This document shows, piece by piece, positions 50,188 to 59,939 of a stretch of 64,000 bases of DNA; within the stretch, counting starts at the first letter, position 1, and each line of letters starts with the position of its first letter. This stretch comes from Flavobacteriaceae bacterium GF1. Its GTDB lineage: Bacteria; Bacteroidota; Bacteroidia; Flavobacteriales; Flavobacteriaceae. Position numbers and translations under genes: made by a program. The stretch covers positions 62,001 through 126,000 of the forward strand of contig WNKP01000011.1 in NCBI GenBank assembly GCA_009797885.1. Direction: 5' to 3'. Below the pieces are notes generated by a model. The model was not told the DNA's origin. It worked only from the letters and a program-made list of their open reading frames with translations, and searched no databases.

Positions 50188-51435
50188 TCAAAATTTTAAT
50201 ATTTCTTTTTGCAATAGCTCAAAAGCCTTATTCACACCCTTTTGCACAATGCGTTCCCGATGATTCCCCAAGATGAACTTTTGGGCAAAAGTGTGGGTGG
50301 GAGTGCTGATGGCAATAAAAGCCGTACCGACTTCCTCATCGGAATCCCCTTTACTGGGACCTGCGTTGCCCGTGGTTGCAATGGCAAAGTCCGTTCCTAT
50401 GATCTCTTTTATGTTTTTTGCCATGGCAATGGCCACTGCCTCACTTACTACCGAATGCTCTTCAATGATTTCCGGATCAACGCCCAACACCTGGATTTTT
50501 GTTTCCGTGGCATAACTGACCACTGTTCCCTTAAAATATTTGGATGCCCCTGGAATGGCCGTTATTTGTTGGGCAATCCTACCTCCGGTGAAACTTTCTG
50601 CCGTGGCCAAGGTCATCCCTTTTTGGGTGAGTAATTTTCCAATGCCGGCCTCAATGCTTTCATCTTCTTCCTCGCCATAAATAATGGTACCTATTAAAGG
50701 GTACAGTTTTTTGGCTTCCGTATTCACCAATTTCTGAAGGTACTTCCTATTGGTACCTTTTGCGCTTAAACGCAATCGAACCCTCCCCAGACTGGGCAAA
50801 TAGGCAAACTTGATTTCCTTGGGCAGGTTGTTTTCCCAATTGGAAATCTTTTCGGCGATGGCACTTTCACCCAGGCCATAGGTCATAATGGTCTTATGTA
50901 GAATGTGGGGGCGTTTGAACTTTTCCACAATTTTAGGAATGACGGAATTGGTCATCAGTGCTTTCATTTCGAAGGGAACACCGGGCAAGGAAATGAACAC
51001 CGTGCCATTTTTTTCCATCCACATTCCTGGAGCCGTACCAAACTGGTTATGCAATACTTCCGCTTTCGAAGGTACCATAGCCTGTTGTCGATTTAAATCG
51101 GAAATTGGGGTGTTGATATAATTCTCGAAAAGAAACTCAACATATTTCAGTACCTCCTCATTCCTAACCAAGCTATCCTCAAAATATTCGCACAATGTAT
51201 GCTTGGTAACATCGTCTTTGGTAGGTCCCAACCCACCCGTTATAATAATTATTTGAGAGCGGGAATTGACTTCCGTCAACGTTTCCAAAATGTGCTTCCT
51301 GTCATCTTGCACCGAAGTAATCTGATACACGGAAACCCCGATTTTATTGAGCTCCTTGGCAATGAAAGCGGAGTTGGAATCCACTATCTGACCTATAAGG
51401 ATTTCATCACCAATGGTAATGATTTCTGCTTGCAT
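50188..51435 (-). CDS. cinA: CinA-like competence/damage-inducible protein
   Basis: 415 residues with both CinA domains: N-terminal molybdopterin-binding-like fold ([40 protein letters not shown]) and C-terminal CinA domain ([60 protein letters not shown]), which deamidates NMN in other species. TACTTTTG (51471-51478, minus) fits a -7 box. Normal length for the family. Confidence 0.94.
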   Translation of the reverse strand: MQAEIITIGDEILIGQIVDSNSAFIAKELNKIGVSVYQITSVQDDRKHILETLTEVNSRSQIIIITGGLGPTKDDVTKHTLCEYFEDSLVRNEEVLKYVEFLFENYINTPISDLNRQQAMVPSKAEVLHNQFGTAPGMWMEKNGTVFISLPGVPFEMKALMTNSVIPKIVEKFKRPHILHKTIMTYGLGESAIAEKISNWENNLPKEIKFAYLPSLGRVRLRLSAKGTNRKYLQKLVNTEAKKLYPLIGTIIYGEEEDESIEAGIGKLLTQKGMTLATAESFTGGRIAQQITAIPGASKYFKGTVVSYATETKIQVLGVDPEIIEEHSVVSEAVAIAMAKNIKEIIGTDFAIATTGNAGPSKGDSDEEVGTAFIAISTPTHTFAQKFILGNHRERIVQKGVNKAFELLQKEILKF

Positions 51436-51504
51436 GAACGATGTAATTAATGGGAAGTCCCGTTAGGCGGCAAAAGTAACGAAAAGCTGTTGGCTATAAA
51501 CGGA

Positions 51505-51843
51505 TTAAAGGTCAAAGTCCTTTCGAAGTTCTGCAACGACCTGTTCCACATCCCGCTTTAGCAACGGAAATTTGGCTTTGATTTCATCCAGACTACCGGA
51601 ACTCTTTCCCAGCTTTTCCAATTCATAAGCGTTGGCCCTGGTCTGCTCCATGCCCAATAAGTCCACATTGGGCTTTATTTTATGGGCCATTTTGCCAATC
51701 TGTTCAAAATTCTCCGAAGCTATGGCACTTTCCAAAGCGGCCATATCTTCCGGCACCTCTTCCAAAAAAACTGAAATGACTGAAATAACGAAATCCTCAT
51801 CGCCTTCGGCCATTTCATTGATCTTATCCAATGTATAAATCAT
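51505..51843 (-). CDS. Histidine-phosphotransfer (Hpt) domain protein
   Basis: 112 residues consisting of one Hpt domain; the phospho-accepting His is in IGKMAHKIKPNVDLLGM near residue 55. It would relay phosphate between a hybrid kinase and a response regulator, neither of which is in this window. Overlaps the FAH gene by one base (TAATG). Confidence 0.85.
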   Translation of the reverse strand: MIYTLDKINEMAEGDEDFVISVISVFLEEVPEDMAALESAIASENFEQIGKMAHKIKPNVDLLGMEQTRANAYELEKLGKSSGSLDEIKAKFPLLKRDVEQVVAELRKDFDL

Positions 51844-52454
51844 TACCTGACATTAACTGAAAATAGCTCTTCATTTTCAATCCACCCTTGAAGGTAGTCA
51901 TTTCGAGACACTCTACCAACACCTGACGGAGTGCCCGTGAACAGAATATCCCCTTTTTTGAGCATGAAATAGGTAGAAACATGGGCGATTAATTCATCTA
52001 TCTTCCACAACATCAAGCTAGTACTACCACTTTGCACTTTTTCCCCATTTTTTAACAATGAAAACCTCAGATTATCCAAATTTTCGTACTTTTCTTTAGG
52101 ATTCCACTTACCTATCAATGCTGCTCCATCAAAACCCTTGGCTTTTTCCCAGGGCAATCCCTTAGCCTTTAGCTGGGATTGCAAGTCCCTTGCCGTAAAA
52201 TCGATTCCCAATCCAATTTCATCATAATATTTATGGGCAAACTGTTGGGCAATGTGTTTTCCCACCTTTTTAATTTTCACCAAAATCTCGACCTCATAAT
52301 GGATGTCCTGTGAAAAATCCGGAATGTAGAAGTCCTGCTCTTTGGGTAGAATAGCAGAATCCGGTTTAATGAACACTACGGGTTCCGTTGGACGTTCATT
52401 TTGGAGTTCGTCAATATGGGCCGCATAATTACGGCCGATGCAAATTAATTTCAT
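51843..52454 (-). CDS. Fumarylacetoacetate hydrolase-family protein
   Basis: 203 residues with FAH-fold motifs IGRNYAAHIDEL near 5, IHYEVEILVKIKKVGKHIAQ near 50 (metal-binding Glu pair), GLGIDFTARDLQSQLKAKGL near 75, and DILFTGTPSGVG near 170. Family members act on acylpyruvates or oxaloacetate. Six bases separate it from the exonuclease gene. Confidence 0.9.
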   Translation of the reverse strand: MKLICIGRNYAAHIDELQNERPTEPVVFIKPDSAILPKEQDFYIPDFSQDIHYEVEILVKIKKVGKHIAQQFAHKYYDEIGLGIDFTARDLQSQLKAKGLPWEKAKGFDGAALIGKWNPKEKYENLDNLRFSLLKNGEKVQSGSTSLMLWKIDELIAHVSTYFMLKKGDILFTGTPSGVGRVSRNDYLQGWIENEELFSVNVR

Positions 52455-52460
52455 CGTTTT

Positions 52461-53240
52461 CTAGCTTAATTTATTATTGAGCTTGCTCAACTTAATTTGG
52501 GTCAGTACTTTTTTGGTGTACAACGGAAAATCGGCATTGATGATCCAGCCAAAATAACCCGGTTCATTTTCCAACACATCGTTTACCTTTTTGCCCTTAT
52601 GTTTACCAAAAGTAAAAATGGGTTCCCCATCCTTGCCCTTGGCAATAAAACCGGCAAAGTCCAGGGATTGCTTTCTCGTAGTGAATTCCGAAAGCTTTTT
52701 TACATTGTTTTCCAACTCTGGATAGCGTTCCAATTGGGCCAAGAGCACTTCATAGGTGGCTTTTGTATCCGCCTCGGCACTATGGGCATCCTCCAGGTTT
52801 TTACCGCAATAGAATTGATAGGCGGCCCCCAGGGTACGCTTTTCCATTTTATGGAAAATGGTTTGGATATCCACGGATACCATGTGTTTCATATCAAAAT
52901 CCACTTCGGCCCTTAGCATTTCTTCGGCCAATAAGGGAATATCAAATCGGTCTGAATTAAATCCGGCCAAATCACTGTCCCTTATCATCGCATAGATCTC
53001 CTTCGATAATTGTTTAAAGGTAGGTTCATTGGCCACCTTTTCGTTGGAAATACCATGCACGGCGACAACTTCGTCGGGTATTTCCATTTCCGGGTTCACC
53101 AACCATGTTTTACTTTCCTTGTTTCCATTTGGAAAAACCTTTAAAATGGAGACCTCAACAATCCGGTCCTTGGCCACATTGGTGCCCGTGGTTTCCAGAT
53201 CAAAAAAACATATGGGTTTTGTTAAGTTCAATTGCATCAT
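52461..53240 (-). CDS. DnaQ-like 3'-5' exonuclease
   Basis: 259 residues of the DEDDh type: Exo I ICFFDLETTGTNVAKDRIVE near 12, Exo II AGFNSDRFDIPLLAEEML near 95, Exo III HSAEADTKATYEVLLAQLE near 150. A C-terminal extension (FGKHKGKKVNDVLENEPGYF, FGWIINADFPLYTKKVL) resembles a DUF3820-like module. Probably a proofreading or repair nuclease. Overlaps the upstream esterase gene by ATGA. Confidence 0.88.
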   Translation of the reverse strand: MMQLNLTKPICFFDLETTGTNVAKDRIVEVSILKVFPNGNKESKTWLVNPEMEIPDEVVAVHGISNEKVANEPTFKQLSKEIYAMIRDSDLAGFNSDRFDIPLLAEEMLRAEVDFDMKHMVSVDIQTIFHKMEKRTLGAAYQFYCGKNLEDAHSAEADTKATYEVLLAQLERYPELENNVKKLSEFTTRKQSLDFAGFIAKGKDGEPIFTFGKHKGKKVNDVLENEPGYFGWIINADFPLYTKKVLTQIKLSKLNNKLS

Positions 53241-54019
53241 CTCAATCTTGGTTTAGAAAATAACCAGGGCAACAAATCAGGTTCTTTTAGGGCATAGTCC
53301 CAACTGTTGTGTTTTACCGCAAGATATAAGGAATAGTTCACCCTTGCCCTTTTTGCCTCTAAGGCCTCCACCATTTGGGTGGAATATTCCGGTGGTACCA
53401 CATCGTCCGCCCCACCATGAAAGACCCACCAGTCCGCCCGTGTGAGCCTTCTTGCAATCCTTGGGTTGGCCCCTCCGCAAATTGGAAAAGCCGCGGAAAA
53501 CAGCCCCGGGTTCCTATTGACCAACTCAAAAGTTCCAAATCCGCCCATGGAGAGCCCTCCTACATACAGTTGTTTTCTATGGATCGCGTAGGTTTCCCTC
53601 AGCTCCTTTATCAAGCCTTCCAATAGTAACATGTCTTGGGTGGGCGGAGCTTTTTCGTAGAAACTGAACGTTCTGTTTCCCCATTCACCACTCACGTCAA
53701 TTTTGACCCATGTACTCTTTTTGGCACATTGAGGGAAAACTACAATAGCCGGATATTGCTCCCTTATGGAGTCCCTGAGAAATAACTCCCCGCCATGGGT
53801 AAGCTGTTTTTCATTGTCGTTCCCCCGTTCCCCGGAGCCGTGCAAAAACAAGATCAGGGGATATTTTTTTGAAGCATCAAAGTTTTTGGGCAGTAAAATA
53901 CGGTAGGGCAAAACACCACTTCCCTGGGTAAACAATTTCTTTTCGTAAGCTGAAAAATCCTGTGCACAAATTGAAGTGCCCATTAAAAGTAAAAATAGGA
54001 TATATCCAATACGAAACAT
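53237..54019 (-). CDS. Secreted alpha/beta-hydrolase (esterase/prolyl-oligopeptidase-like)
   Basis: 260 residues, signal peptide (YILFLLLMGTSICAQ). Oxyanion region YPLILFLHGSGERGNDN near 55, nucleophile GGLSMGGFGTFELVNRNPG near 155 (GLSMGG), and WWVFHGGADDVVPPEYSTQM near 200, giving the Asp, plus a His in VKHNSWDYAL near 240. Overlaps the exonuclease gene and starts a four-gene operon (with FAH and Hpt). Confidence 0.88.
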   Translation of the reverse strand: MFRIGYILFLLLMGTSICAQDFSAYEKKLFTQGSGVLPYRILLPKNFDASKKYPLILFLHGSGERGNDNEKQLTHGGELFLRDSIREQYPAIVVFPQCAKKSTWVKIDVSGEWGNRTFSFYEKAPPTQDMLLLEGLIKELRETYAIHRKQLYVGGLSMGGFGTFELVNRNPGLFSAAFPICGGANPRIARRLTRADWWVFHGGADDVVPPEYSTQMVEALEAKRARVNYSLYLAVKHNSWDYALKEPDLLPWLFSKPRLR

Positions 54020-54080
54020 CTTGTCGGGTTTTGTTTACCGAAAATAGGGATACTGAAATGAAAAATCGTTATTTGGAAGG

Positions 54081-55445
54081 TTAGATTTGCCGGTTTAGGT
54101 CCCAAGCCTCCAAATAATCGGCCACGGTCTTCACAAACATTCCCCCCAATGCTCCATTGACCACCCGGTGATCATAACTATGGGAGAGGAACATTTTGTG
54201 GCGGATACCTATAAAGTCTCCTTCCGGGGTCTCAATTACCGAGGGTATTTTTCGGATGGCGCCCAATGCCAAAATCCCAACCTGGGGTTGGTTAATGATT
54301 GGGGTTCCGAAGACACTCCCGAAAGTTCCCACATTGGTTACCGTGTACGTCCCGTCCTTGATTTCATCCGGTTTCAATGCATTGTTTCGGGCCCTGTTTG
54401 CCAAATCATTGACTGTTTTGGCCATACCTACCAAATTCAATTGGTCTGCATTTTTAATTACCGGAACGATGAGATTACCATCGGGTAAGGCCGCAGCCAT
54501 ACCCAGATTAATGTTTTTCTTTTTAATGACTTTATCCCCATCCAATGATATGTTGATCATAGGGAATTTCTTTATGGCAACCGCAACCGCTTCCATAAAA
54601 ATTGGGGTAAAGGTCAGTTTCTCGCCTTCACGCTGTTCAAAATCCTTTTTGATCTTATTACGCCAATGCACCACATTGGTCACATCCACTTCAACAAAAC
54701 TCTGCACATGGGCAGAAGTGGACACACTATCCACCATATGTTGGGCAATCAGTTTACCCATGCGGGTCAACGGAATGATTTCATCCCCATCCTTTACTTC
54801 CACCGTACTGACCTTAGGTTGTGGTTTTTCCACTTTCGGTACTTCCGTAGGGATGTCCATAGCTTTGGGAGATGGGGGGGGCATGCTTTCCACTTTTGGG
54901 GCAACAACGACCTTTTCCCCCCTGTTCTCGATAAAGGCCAGGATATCATTTTTCGTCACCCTTCCCTCTTTTCCCGTCCCGTGGACGGTATCGAGCTCGG
55001 CCATGGAAATACCTTCCTGTTTTGCAATATTCTTGACCAAAGGGGAATAGAAGCGTTCGGTATTGCCCATATCCTGTACGGGACCGGTGACCGTTTCCCT
55101 TACGGCCTTGATTTCATTTTCCAACTGTACAACGGGTTCCTCAACTTCAGATATCACTTCCGGAACCGGTTCGGCTTCCTGTATTGTGGCCCCATTGGCT
55201 CTACCTTCCATCTCAATAACGGCAACCACCTCACCTACTTTGATCACATCGTCCACCTCAAATCGTTTTTCCAAGAGCTTTCCTTCCACTTCACTAGGTA
55301 CTTCAGAATCCACTTTGTCCGTAGCAATTTCAAAGACGGCTTCATCCATTTCAATGGTGTCACCCACTTCCTTTAACCATGTGGTCAACGTAGCTTCGGC
55401 AACACTCTCTCCCATCTGCGGCAATTTCAATTCAAATTTTGACAT
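54081..55445 (-). CDS. Dihydrolipoamide acyltransferase (E2) of a 2-oxoacid dehydrogenase complex
   Basis: 454 residues: N-terminal lipoyl domain with the lipoyl-lysine motif VFEIATDKVDSEVPSEVEG near 40, a linker of P/E/V repeats, an E3-binding domain YSPLVKNIAKQEGISMAELD near 135, and the catalytic core with SHVQSFV-like and SYDHRVVNGALGGMFVKT near 425. Residues at the core are DHRVVNG, with N where many E2s have D. E1 and E3 partners are not in this window. The -7 box TATTTTTG is at 55483-55490 (minus). Confidence 0.93.
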   Translation of the reverse strand: MSKFELKLPQMGESVAEATLTTWLKEVGDTIEMDEAVFEIATDKVDSEVPSEVEGKLLEKRFEVDDVIKVGEVVAVIEMEGRANGATIQEAEPVPEVISEVEEPVVQLENEIKAVRETVTGPVQDMGNTERFYSPLVKNIAKQEGISMAELDTVHGTGKEGRVTKNDILAFIENRGEKVVVAPKVESMPPPSPKAMDIPTEVPKVEKPQPKVSTVEVKDGDEIIPLTRMGKLIAQHMVDSVSTSAHVQSFVEVDVTNVVHWRNKIKKDFEQREGEKLTFTPIFMEAVAVAIKKFPMINISLDGDKVIKKKNINLGMAAALPDGNLIVPVIKNADQLNLVGMAKTVNDLANRARNNALKPDEIKDGTYTVTNVGTFGSVFGTPIINQPQVGILALGAIRKIPSVIETPEGDFIGIRHKMFLSHSYDHRVVNGALGGMFVKTVADYLEAWDLNRQI

Positions 55446-55535
55446 ATTCTTAACTCAGGTGGCTTTTAACACAAATATTTTGCAAAAATAACAAAAAAAA
55501 GCTCGAATTATTGTTTTAATCGTACTTAAAAATCA

Positions 55536-56156
55536 TTATGATGCCTTAATGGAATTCTCAAAAGGCACGCGATTTAGGATACTTCTTCCCAAGGTTACTT
55601 CATCTGCATATTCCAATTCGTCCCCTACGGAAATTCCCCTTGCAATAGTGGAAGTGGCCACATCCAGTCCTTCCAACTGCTTATAAATGTAAAAATTAGT
55701 GGTGTCCCCTTCCATAGTGCTGCTCAAGGCAAATATGAGTTCCTTGACCTCTCCCGTTTTTACCCTATTCACCAAAGGCACAATATTCAAATCCTGTGGA
55801 CCAACTCCTTCTATGGGAGAGATTTTACCTCCTAAAACATGATATAGCCCTTGAAATTGTGCCGTATTCTCTATGGCCATAACATCCCGGATGTCCTCCA
55901 CCACACAAATAACACTTTTATCCCGCTTGGGATTGGAACAGATTTCACAAATCTCAGTATCCGAAATATTGTAACAACTGCGGCAATAGTTGACCTCTTC
56001 CCTTAGCTTGGATAGTGACGCCGCCAGGTGTTGGGTCCGTTCATTTGGTTGTTTGAGCAGATGCAATACCAAACGCAATGCGGTACGCTTCCCAATACCC
56101 GGTAATTGGGACATCTCATACACCGCATTTTCCAATAGTTTAGAAGAGAATTCCAT
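55536..56156 (-). CDS. recR: Recombination protein RecR
   Basis: 206 residues. Helix-hairpin-helix [18 protein letters not shown] near 18, four-Cys zinc motif [20 protein letters not shown] near 58-75, Toprim domain [20 protein letters not shown] near 82 and [19 protein letters not shown] near 175. Acts with RecF (also in this window) and RecO. A TAATTTTG box (56162-56169, minus) lies immediately upstream. Confidence 0.97.
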   Translation of the reverse strand: MEFSSKLLENAVYEMSQLPGIGKRTALRLVLHLLKQPNERTQHLAASLSKLREEVNYCRSCYNISDTEICEICSNPKRDKSVICVVEDIRDVMAIENTAQFQGLYHVLGGKISPIEGVGPQDLNIVPLVNRVKTGEVKELIFALSSTMEGDTTNFYIYKQLEGLDVATSTIARGISVGDELEYADEVTLGRSILNRVPFENSIKAS

Positions 56157-56301
56157 GGGGGCAAAATTAAGGATTTATACCACAAGAAAGGGTATATATA
56201 AGGTTTGCACTGGAATGGAAAGGTAATTCCACAAACAGTTCTTGAACATATGCCGACCTATACCAACTGCTTTTCATTAATTTGCAGACCAAACCAAACA
56301 T

Positions 56302-57768
56302 ATGTCCGCCTTTCAGATACTTTTGCTTGTTGGAGCCTATTTTCTTGTCCTATTGCTCATATCCTACTTTACGGGACGGAACGACTCCAACACTGATTTC
56401 TTTAAAGCGGGACGGCAATCCCCCTGGTATTTGGTGGCCTTTGGAATGGTTGGGGCATCGCTCTCCGGAGTTACCTTTATTTCCGTACCCGGTTGGGTGG
56501 AAACGTCCCAATTCAGTTATATGCAGGTGGTATTGGGTTACCTCGTAGGATATTTTGTAGTTGCATTTGTATTGTTGCCCATCTACTATAGGCTGAACCT
56601 GACATCCATTTACGAATACTTAAAAGGACGGTTTGGACCTACCAGTCATAAGACCGGGGCTTTTTTCTTTTTTATTTCCAGGGTCCTTGGTGCCGCTTTT
56701 CGGTTGTTCCTGGTTGCAATAGTACTCCAACAGTTTGTTTTTGATGATTTTGGAATACCGTTTGAAATTACCGTGGTCATTTCCATTCTATTGATTTGGA
56801 TCTATACCAACAAAGGTGGTATTAAGACCATCGTGTGGACCGATACCCTACAGACCGCTTTTATGATTTTGGCGGTGATTTTGTCAATTATTTTCATCAA
56901 CAGGGAATTGGACTGGAGTTTTGGGGAATTCCTGGCCTCCAACGAACTCAAAACCTACAGCAGATTTTTGTTTATCGATGATTTTCTTGCCCGCAACCAT
57001 TTTATCAAGTCTTTTATCGGGGGAATGTTCGTCACTATTTGCATGACGGGCCTTGATCAGGATATGATGCAAAAAAACCTGACCTGCAAGAACCTTAAGG
57101 AAGCGCAAAAAAATATGATCTCCTTTAGTTTTGTGCTTGTTGGGGTCACTTTTCTGTTTATGCTTTTGGGAGCGCTCCTGTTCATCTATGCCAACAAAAA
57201 TGCCATTGGCATCCCTTTAATGGACGGCTCTCCAAAAACCGACCTGCTCTTTCCTGAAATTGCCCTGAACAGTGGATTGGGACTCACCTTATCCATAACC
57301 TTCATGCTGGGATTGATAGCTGCTGCCTACAGCAGTGCGGACAGCGCCCTGACTTCGTTGACCACCTCTTTTTGTGTGGATTTCATAAAAATGGATGACA
57401 AAACCGAAGCGGAGCAAAAACGCATCCGCAAGCGAACCCATATTTGGATGAGTTTGGCCCTGGTCATTGTCATCGTTGCCTTTAAATACATTTTAAGCAG
57501 TAATGTGATAGATAGCCTATTGACCGTTGCCGGGTATACCTACGGTCCGTTATTGGGGCTGTTTGCGTTTGGTATTTTCACCAAACATCAAATTAGGGAC
57601 AAGTATGTTTGGGTCGTAGCGTTGCTGTCCGTTGTCATCATCTCCATTCTGGGAAGTCTGGAACCTGAATATCTTGGAGGCTATGAATTAGGATATGAAT
57701 TATTGCCCCTAAATGGGATATTCACTTTTTTGGGATTATGGTTGATACGAAAAGAAAAACAACAGTAG
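56302..57768 (+). CDS. Sodium:solute symporter (SSS family)
   Basis: 488 residues, about 13 membrane helices. SSS landmarks: [20 protein letters not shown] near 20-40 and [20 protein letters not shown] near 42, [20 protein letters not shown] near 345 (the A-SxxxS region coordinating sodium), [10 protein letters not shown] after it. Likely takes up a small solute with sodium; substrate not evident. Confidence 0.93.
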   Translation: MSAFQILLLVGAYFLVLLLISYFTGRNDSNTDFFKAGRQSPWYLVAFGMVGASLSGVTFISVPGWVETSQFSYMQVVLGYLVGYFVVAFVLLPIYYRLNLTSIYEYLKGRFGPTSHKTGAFFFFISRVLGAAFRLFLVAIVLQQFVFDDFGIPFEITVVISILLIWIYTNKGGIKTIVWTDTLQTAFMILAVILSIIFINRELDWSFGEFLASNELKTYSRFLFIDDFLARNHFIKSFIGGMFVTICMTGLDQDMMQKNLTCKNLKEAQKNMISFSFVLVGVTFLFMLLGALLFIYANKNAIGIPLMDGSPKTDLLFPEIALNSGLGLTLSITFMLGLIAAAYSSADSALTSLTTSFCVDFIKMDDKTEAEQKRIRKRTHIWMSLALVIVIVAFKYILSSNVIDSLLTVAGYTYGPLLGLFAFGIFTKHQIRDKYVWVVALLSVVIISILGSLEPEYLGGYELGYELLPLNGIFTFLGLWLIRKEKQQ

Positions 57769-57822
57769 CCCATTGACCCAAGTTGGGCGAATGCTGAATC
57801 CTCACCATGTTAAAATTGTATA

Positions 57823-57963
57823 TTAAAAGTGGCCCTGCAAATTGACAATCAAACCAAATTGGTCCCAATAAGCTTTGACCACGCGACAGAAATCCATAAA
57901 AACTTTTCTGTTGACATCATCGAATTCCTGCCCATGGAGAACCTCTCGAAAAAAATAGAACAT
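57823..57963 (-). CDS. Possible small protein (46 residues)
   Basis: An ATG at 57963 opens 46 codons (MFYFFREVLHGQEFDDVNRK to the end LIVNLQGHF), 13 bases after the stop of the CoA-binding gene in the same direction. The composition (aromatic and charged, no low-complexity runs) looks protein-like. A longer version begins only at a TTG inside the upstream gene. No clear ribosome-binding site; low confidence. Confidence 0.3.
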   Translation of the reverse strand: MFYFFREVLHGQEFDDVNRKVFMDFCRVVKAYWDQFGLIVNLQGHF

Positions 57964-57976
57964 ACCAGAGCGTTCA

Positions 57977-58342
57977 TTACCCTTTGTATTGACCCGTAGC
58001 CAATAGTACAAGGGTGCAGGCCACTTCCACTTTAATAGTATTCCTTTTGAGCAATTGGTAGAACTCTGGATTCTCCGTCCCGGGGTTAAAAATCACCTTA
58101 TTGGGCTGTAGGCCTAGGATGTCCTCATAATATCCCCTTTGCCGTTCAGGGTTCAAATACAACGTTACAATGTCAATTTTTGGTAATTCATCCAAATTGG
58201 TTTTAATTTGCACGTCGCTTACAAAACCAGACTTCAGCCCAAAGGCGAATGTGTTTTCCCCATTCTCCCGGAGACGCTGAACGGCAAGGAAACTGTATCT
58301 GTTTGGTTTTAAGGAGGCTCCAAAAACTAGGGTATTTTGCAT
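57977..58342 (-). CDS. CoA-binding-domain protein
   Basis: 121 residues, a stand-alone CoA_binding Rossmann domain: TLVFGASLKPNRYSFLAVQR near 5, KIDIVTLYLNPERQRGYYED near 75, KVIFNPGTENPEFYQLL near 95, VEVACTLVLLATGQY at the end. Such proteins bind CoA or a nucleotide. Function beyond that is unknown. Confidence 0.85.
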   Translation of the reverse strand: MQNTLVFGASLKPNRYSFLAVQRLRENGENTFAFGLKSGFVSDVQIKTNLDELPKIDIVTLYLNPERQRGYYEDILGLQPNKVIFNPGTENPEFYQLLKRNTIKVEVACTLVLLATGQYKG

Positions 58343-58514
58343 GTGTTAAATTGTGTGTTAAACTATCCTAAAAGTCGTAACGATTAAGAAAAAATAACGT
58401 CTCTTTACAAAGGTCGCAAAAGTTTAATCATTGGTAAGACTGTATTTTTTTATAGTTAATGGTTAGTGTTTAGTATAGCTTATCAATGCAATAACCCTGG
58501 CAGCTTTGCCAGGG
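58343..58514 (+). terminator. Gap holding an orphan plus-strand terminator (58495-58514)
   Basis: The 348 bases between the CoA-binding and ketosynthase genes hold no credible ORF. CCCTGGC and GCCAGGG (58495-58514) form a 7-bp stem followed on the plus strand by TTTCTTTTTATT. No plus-strand gene lies upstream until the symporter 720 bases away, so a short RNA may end here. Confidence 0.6.
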
Positions 58515-58602
58515 TTTCTTTTTATTCTCCATTGATAATGTAACATGCCATCCTTTTTGTCGTCTAGTACTATAAAGCTAGTTACCTAGTCCAACAAAAA
58601 AA

Positions 58603-58647
58603 GACCACTTGGGTGAATATTGGTTGGTTAATTCTTACCAAGTGGTC
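58603..58647 (-). terminator. Terminator of the ketosynthase gene
   Basis: GACCACTTGG (58603-58612) pairs with CCAAGTGGTC (58638-58647), a 10-bp stem with a 25-base loop, followed on the minus strand by TTTTTTTG. It lies 43 bases downstream of the ketosynthase stop. Confidence 0.8.
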
Positions 58648-58690
58648 CATGGCCCTGGCCTTTATTTCCATAAAGTGTCAGGGTTTTTCT

Positions 58691-59698
58691 TTACCAGCGG
58701 ATGATGACACTGCCCCAGGTAAAACCACTCCCAAAAGCCGCCAACACAACTACATCCCCTTCTTTTACCTTTCCTTTTTCCCATGCTTCGGTCAAGGCAA
58801 TGGGTATGGAAGCTGCCGTTGTATTTCCGTAACTCACAATGTTATTGTAAATCTGGTCATCCGCTAGGCCAAATTTCTTCTGTACAAACTGGGAAATCCT
58901 GAGGTTGGCTTGATGCGGGATCAACAGGGCGATATCTTCCGGGGAAAGCTTGTTTTTTTGTAGCCCTTCCATAATCACCTCGCTAAACCTGACAACAGCA
59001 TTTTTAAACACAAATTGCCCATTCATATACGGAAAATAAGATTCATCATTAGGGTCTTCATCCCTCAAAATATCGGTCACCCACCTTTTGCCCATGCCAG
59101 GGGCAATTACCGTAAGTTCCTCTGCATGCCTCCCTTCAGAATGCAAATGGGACGAAAGGATTCCCTTGGAAGCATCCTCTTCCCTACTAATGACCGCGGC
59201 CCCTGCACCATCCCCAAAAATTACGGAAACGGCACGACCCCGTGTGGTCATGTCCAATCCCCGGGAGTGCACCTCAGATCCTATGACCAATACATTTTTG
59301 TACATCCCACTCTTTACATATTGATCGGCAACAGATACCCCATATACAAATCCGGAACATTGGTTCCTTACATCCAGGGCACCAACCGTGTCCATTTCCA
59401 AATCCCTTTGCACCAATACGCCCGGACCAGGAAAATAATAGTCGGGGCTTAATGTGGCAAAAATGATAAAATCGATATCGCTTTTGTCAAGTCCTGCTCG
59501 CTCAATTGCAATCTTGGCAGCCTTGACACCCATGGAAGTAGTCGTCTCCGAAGGGTCATTTACATGCCTTCTCTCCTTGATTCCCGTTCGCTCCTGTATC
59601 CATTCATCAGTTGTGTCCATTACCTTGGAAAGATCATCATTGGTCACCACATGGTCAGGAACATAATATCCCAGTCCGGTTATTTTAGAATTATACAT
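58691..59698 (-). CDS. Beta-ketoacyl-ACP synthase III-type enzyme
   Basis: 335 residues from the ATG at 59698 (YNSKITGLGYYVPDHVVTND). FabH-type catalytic triad: Cys in ALDVRNQCSGFVYGV near 120, His in IALLIPHQANLRISQFV near 255, Asn in NNIVSYGNTTAASIPIALTE near 290. FabH starts fatty-acid synthesis from acetyl-CoA and malonyl-ACP; this copy stands alone, outside a fab cluster, so it could be a secondary FabH-like enzyme. The in-frame stretch up to 59812 is not conserved. Confidence 0.9.
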   Translation of the reverse strand: MYNSKITGLGYYVPDHVVTNDDLSKVMDTTDEWIQERTGIKERRHVNDPSETTTSMGVKAAKIAIERAGLDKSDIDFIIFATLSPDYYFPGPGVLVQRDLEMDTVGALDVRNQCSGFVYGVSVADQYVKSGMYKNVLVIGSEVHSRGLDMTTRGRAVSVIFGDGAGAAVISREEDASKGILSSHLHSEGRHAEELTVIAPGMGKRWVTDILRDEDPNDESYFPYMNGQFVFKNAVVRFSEVIMEGLQKNKLSPEDIALLIPHQANLRISQFVQKKFGLADDQIYNNIVSYGNTTAASIPIALTEAWEKGKVKEGDVVVLAAFGSGFTWGSVIIRW

Positions 59699-59939
59699 AA
59701 TTGCGTGAATTTTGTGCCAACTGGTCCCATTTAACCGTGTAGCATTGCGGGGTAAATTAACCAATAATCTTTGCAGATTGGTAAAAATTTTCAAAAAACA
59801 ATTCCTGCACATCCCAAATTAAGTGGTCAATCCTCTTGGGCGATGCCTTGGAGACTTCCCTCAAAACAGACAGAAAATGAATGATTTATTGTATTTTTAA
59901 AGCAGTACAAATCACCCATAACACGCTAAAAATACTGAC

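Noticed and set aside
54196-55050. 284-codon plus-strand ORF opposite the E2 gene
   Set aside because: Antisense shadow; the E2 gene has complete lipoyl, E3-binding and catalytic motifs.
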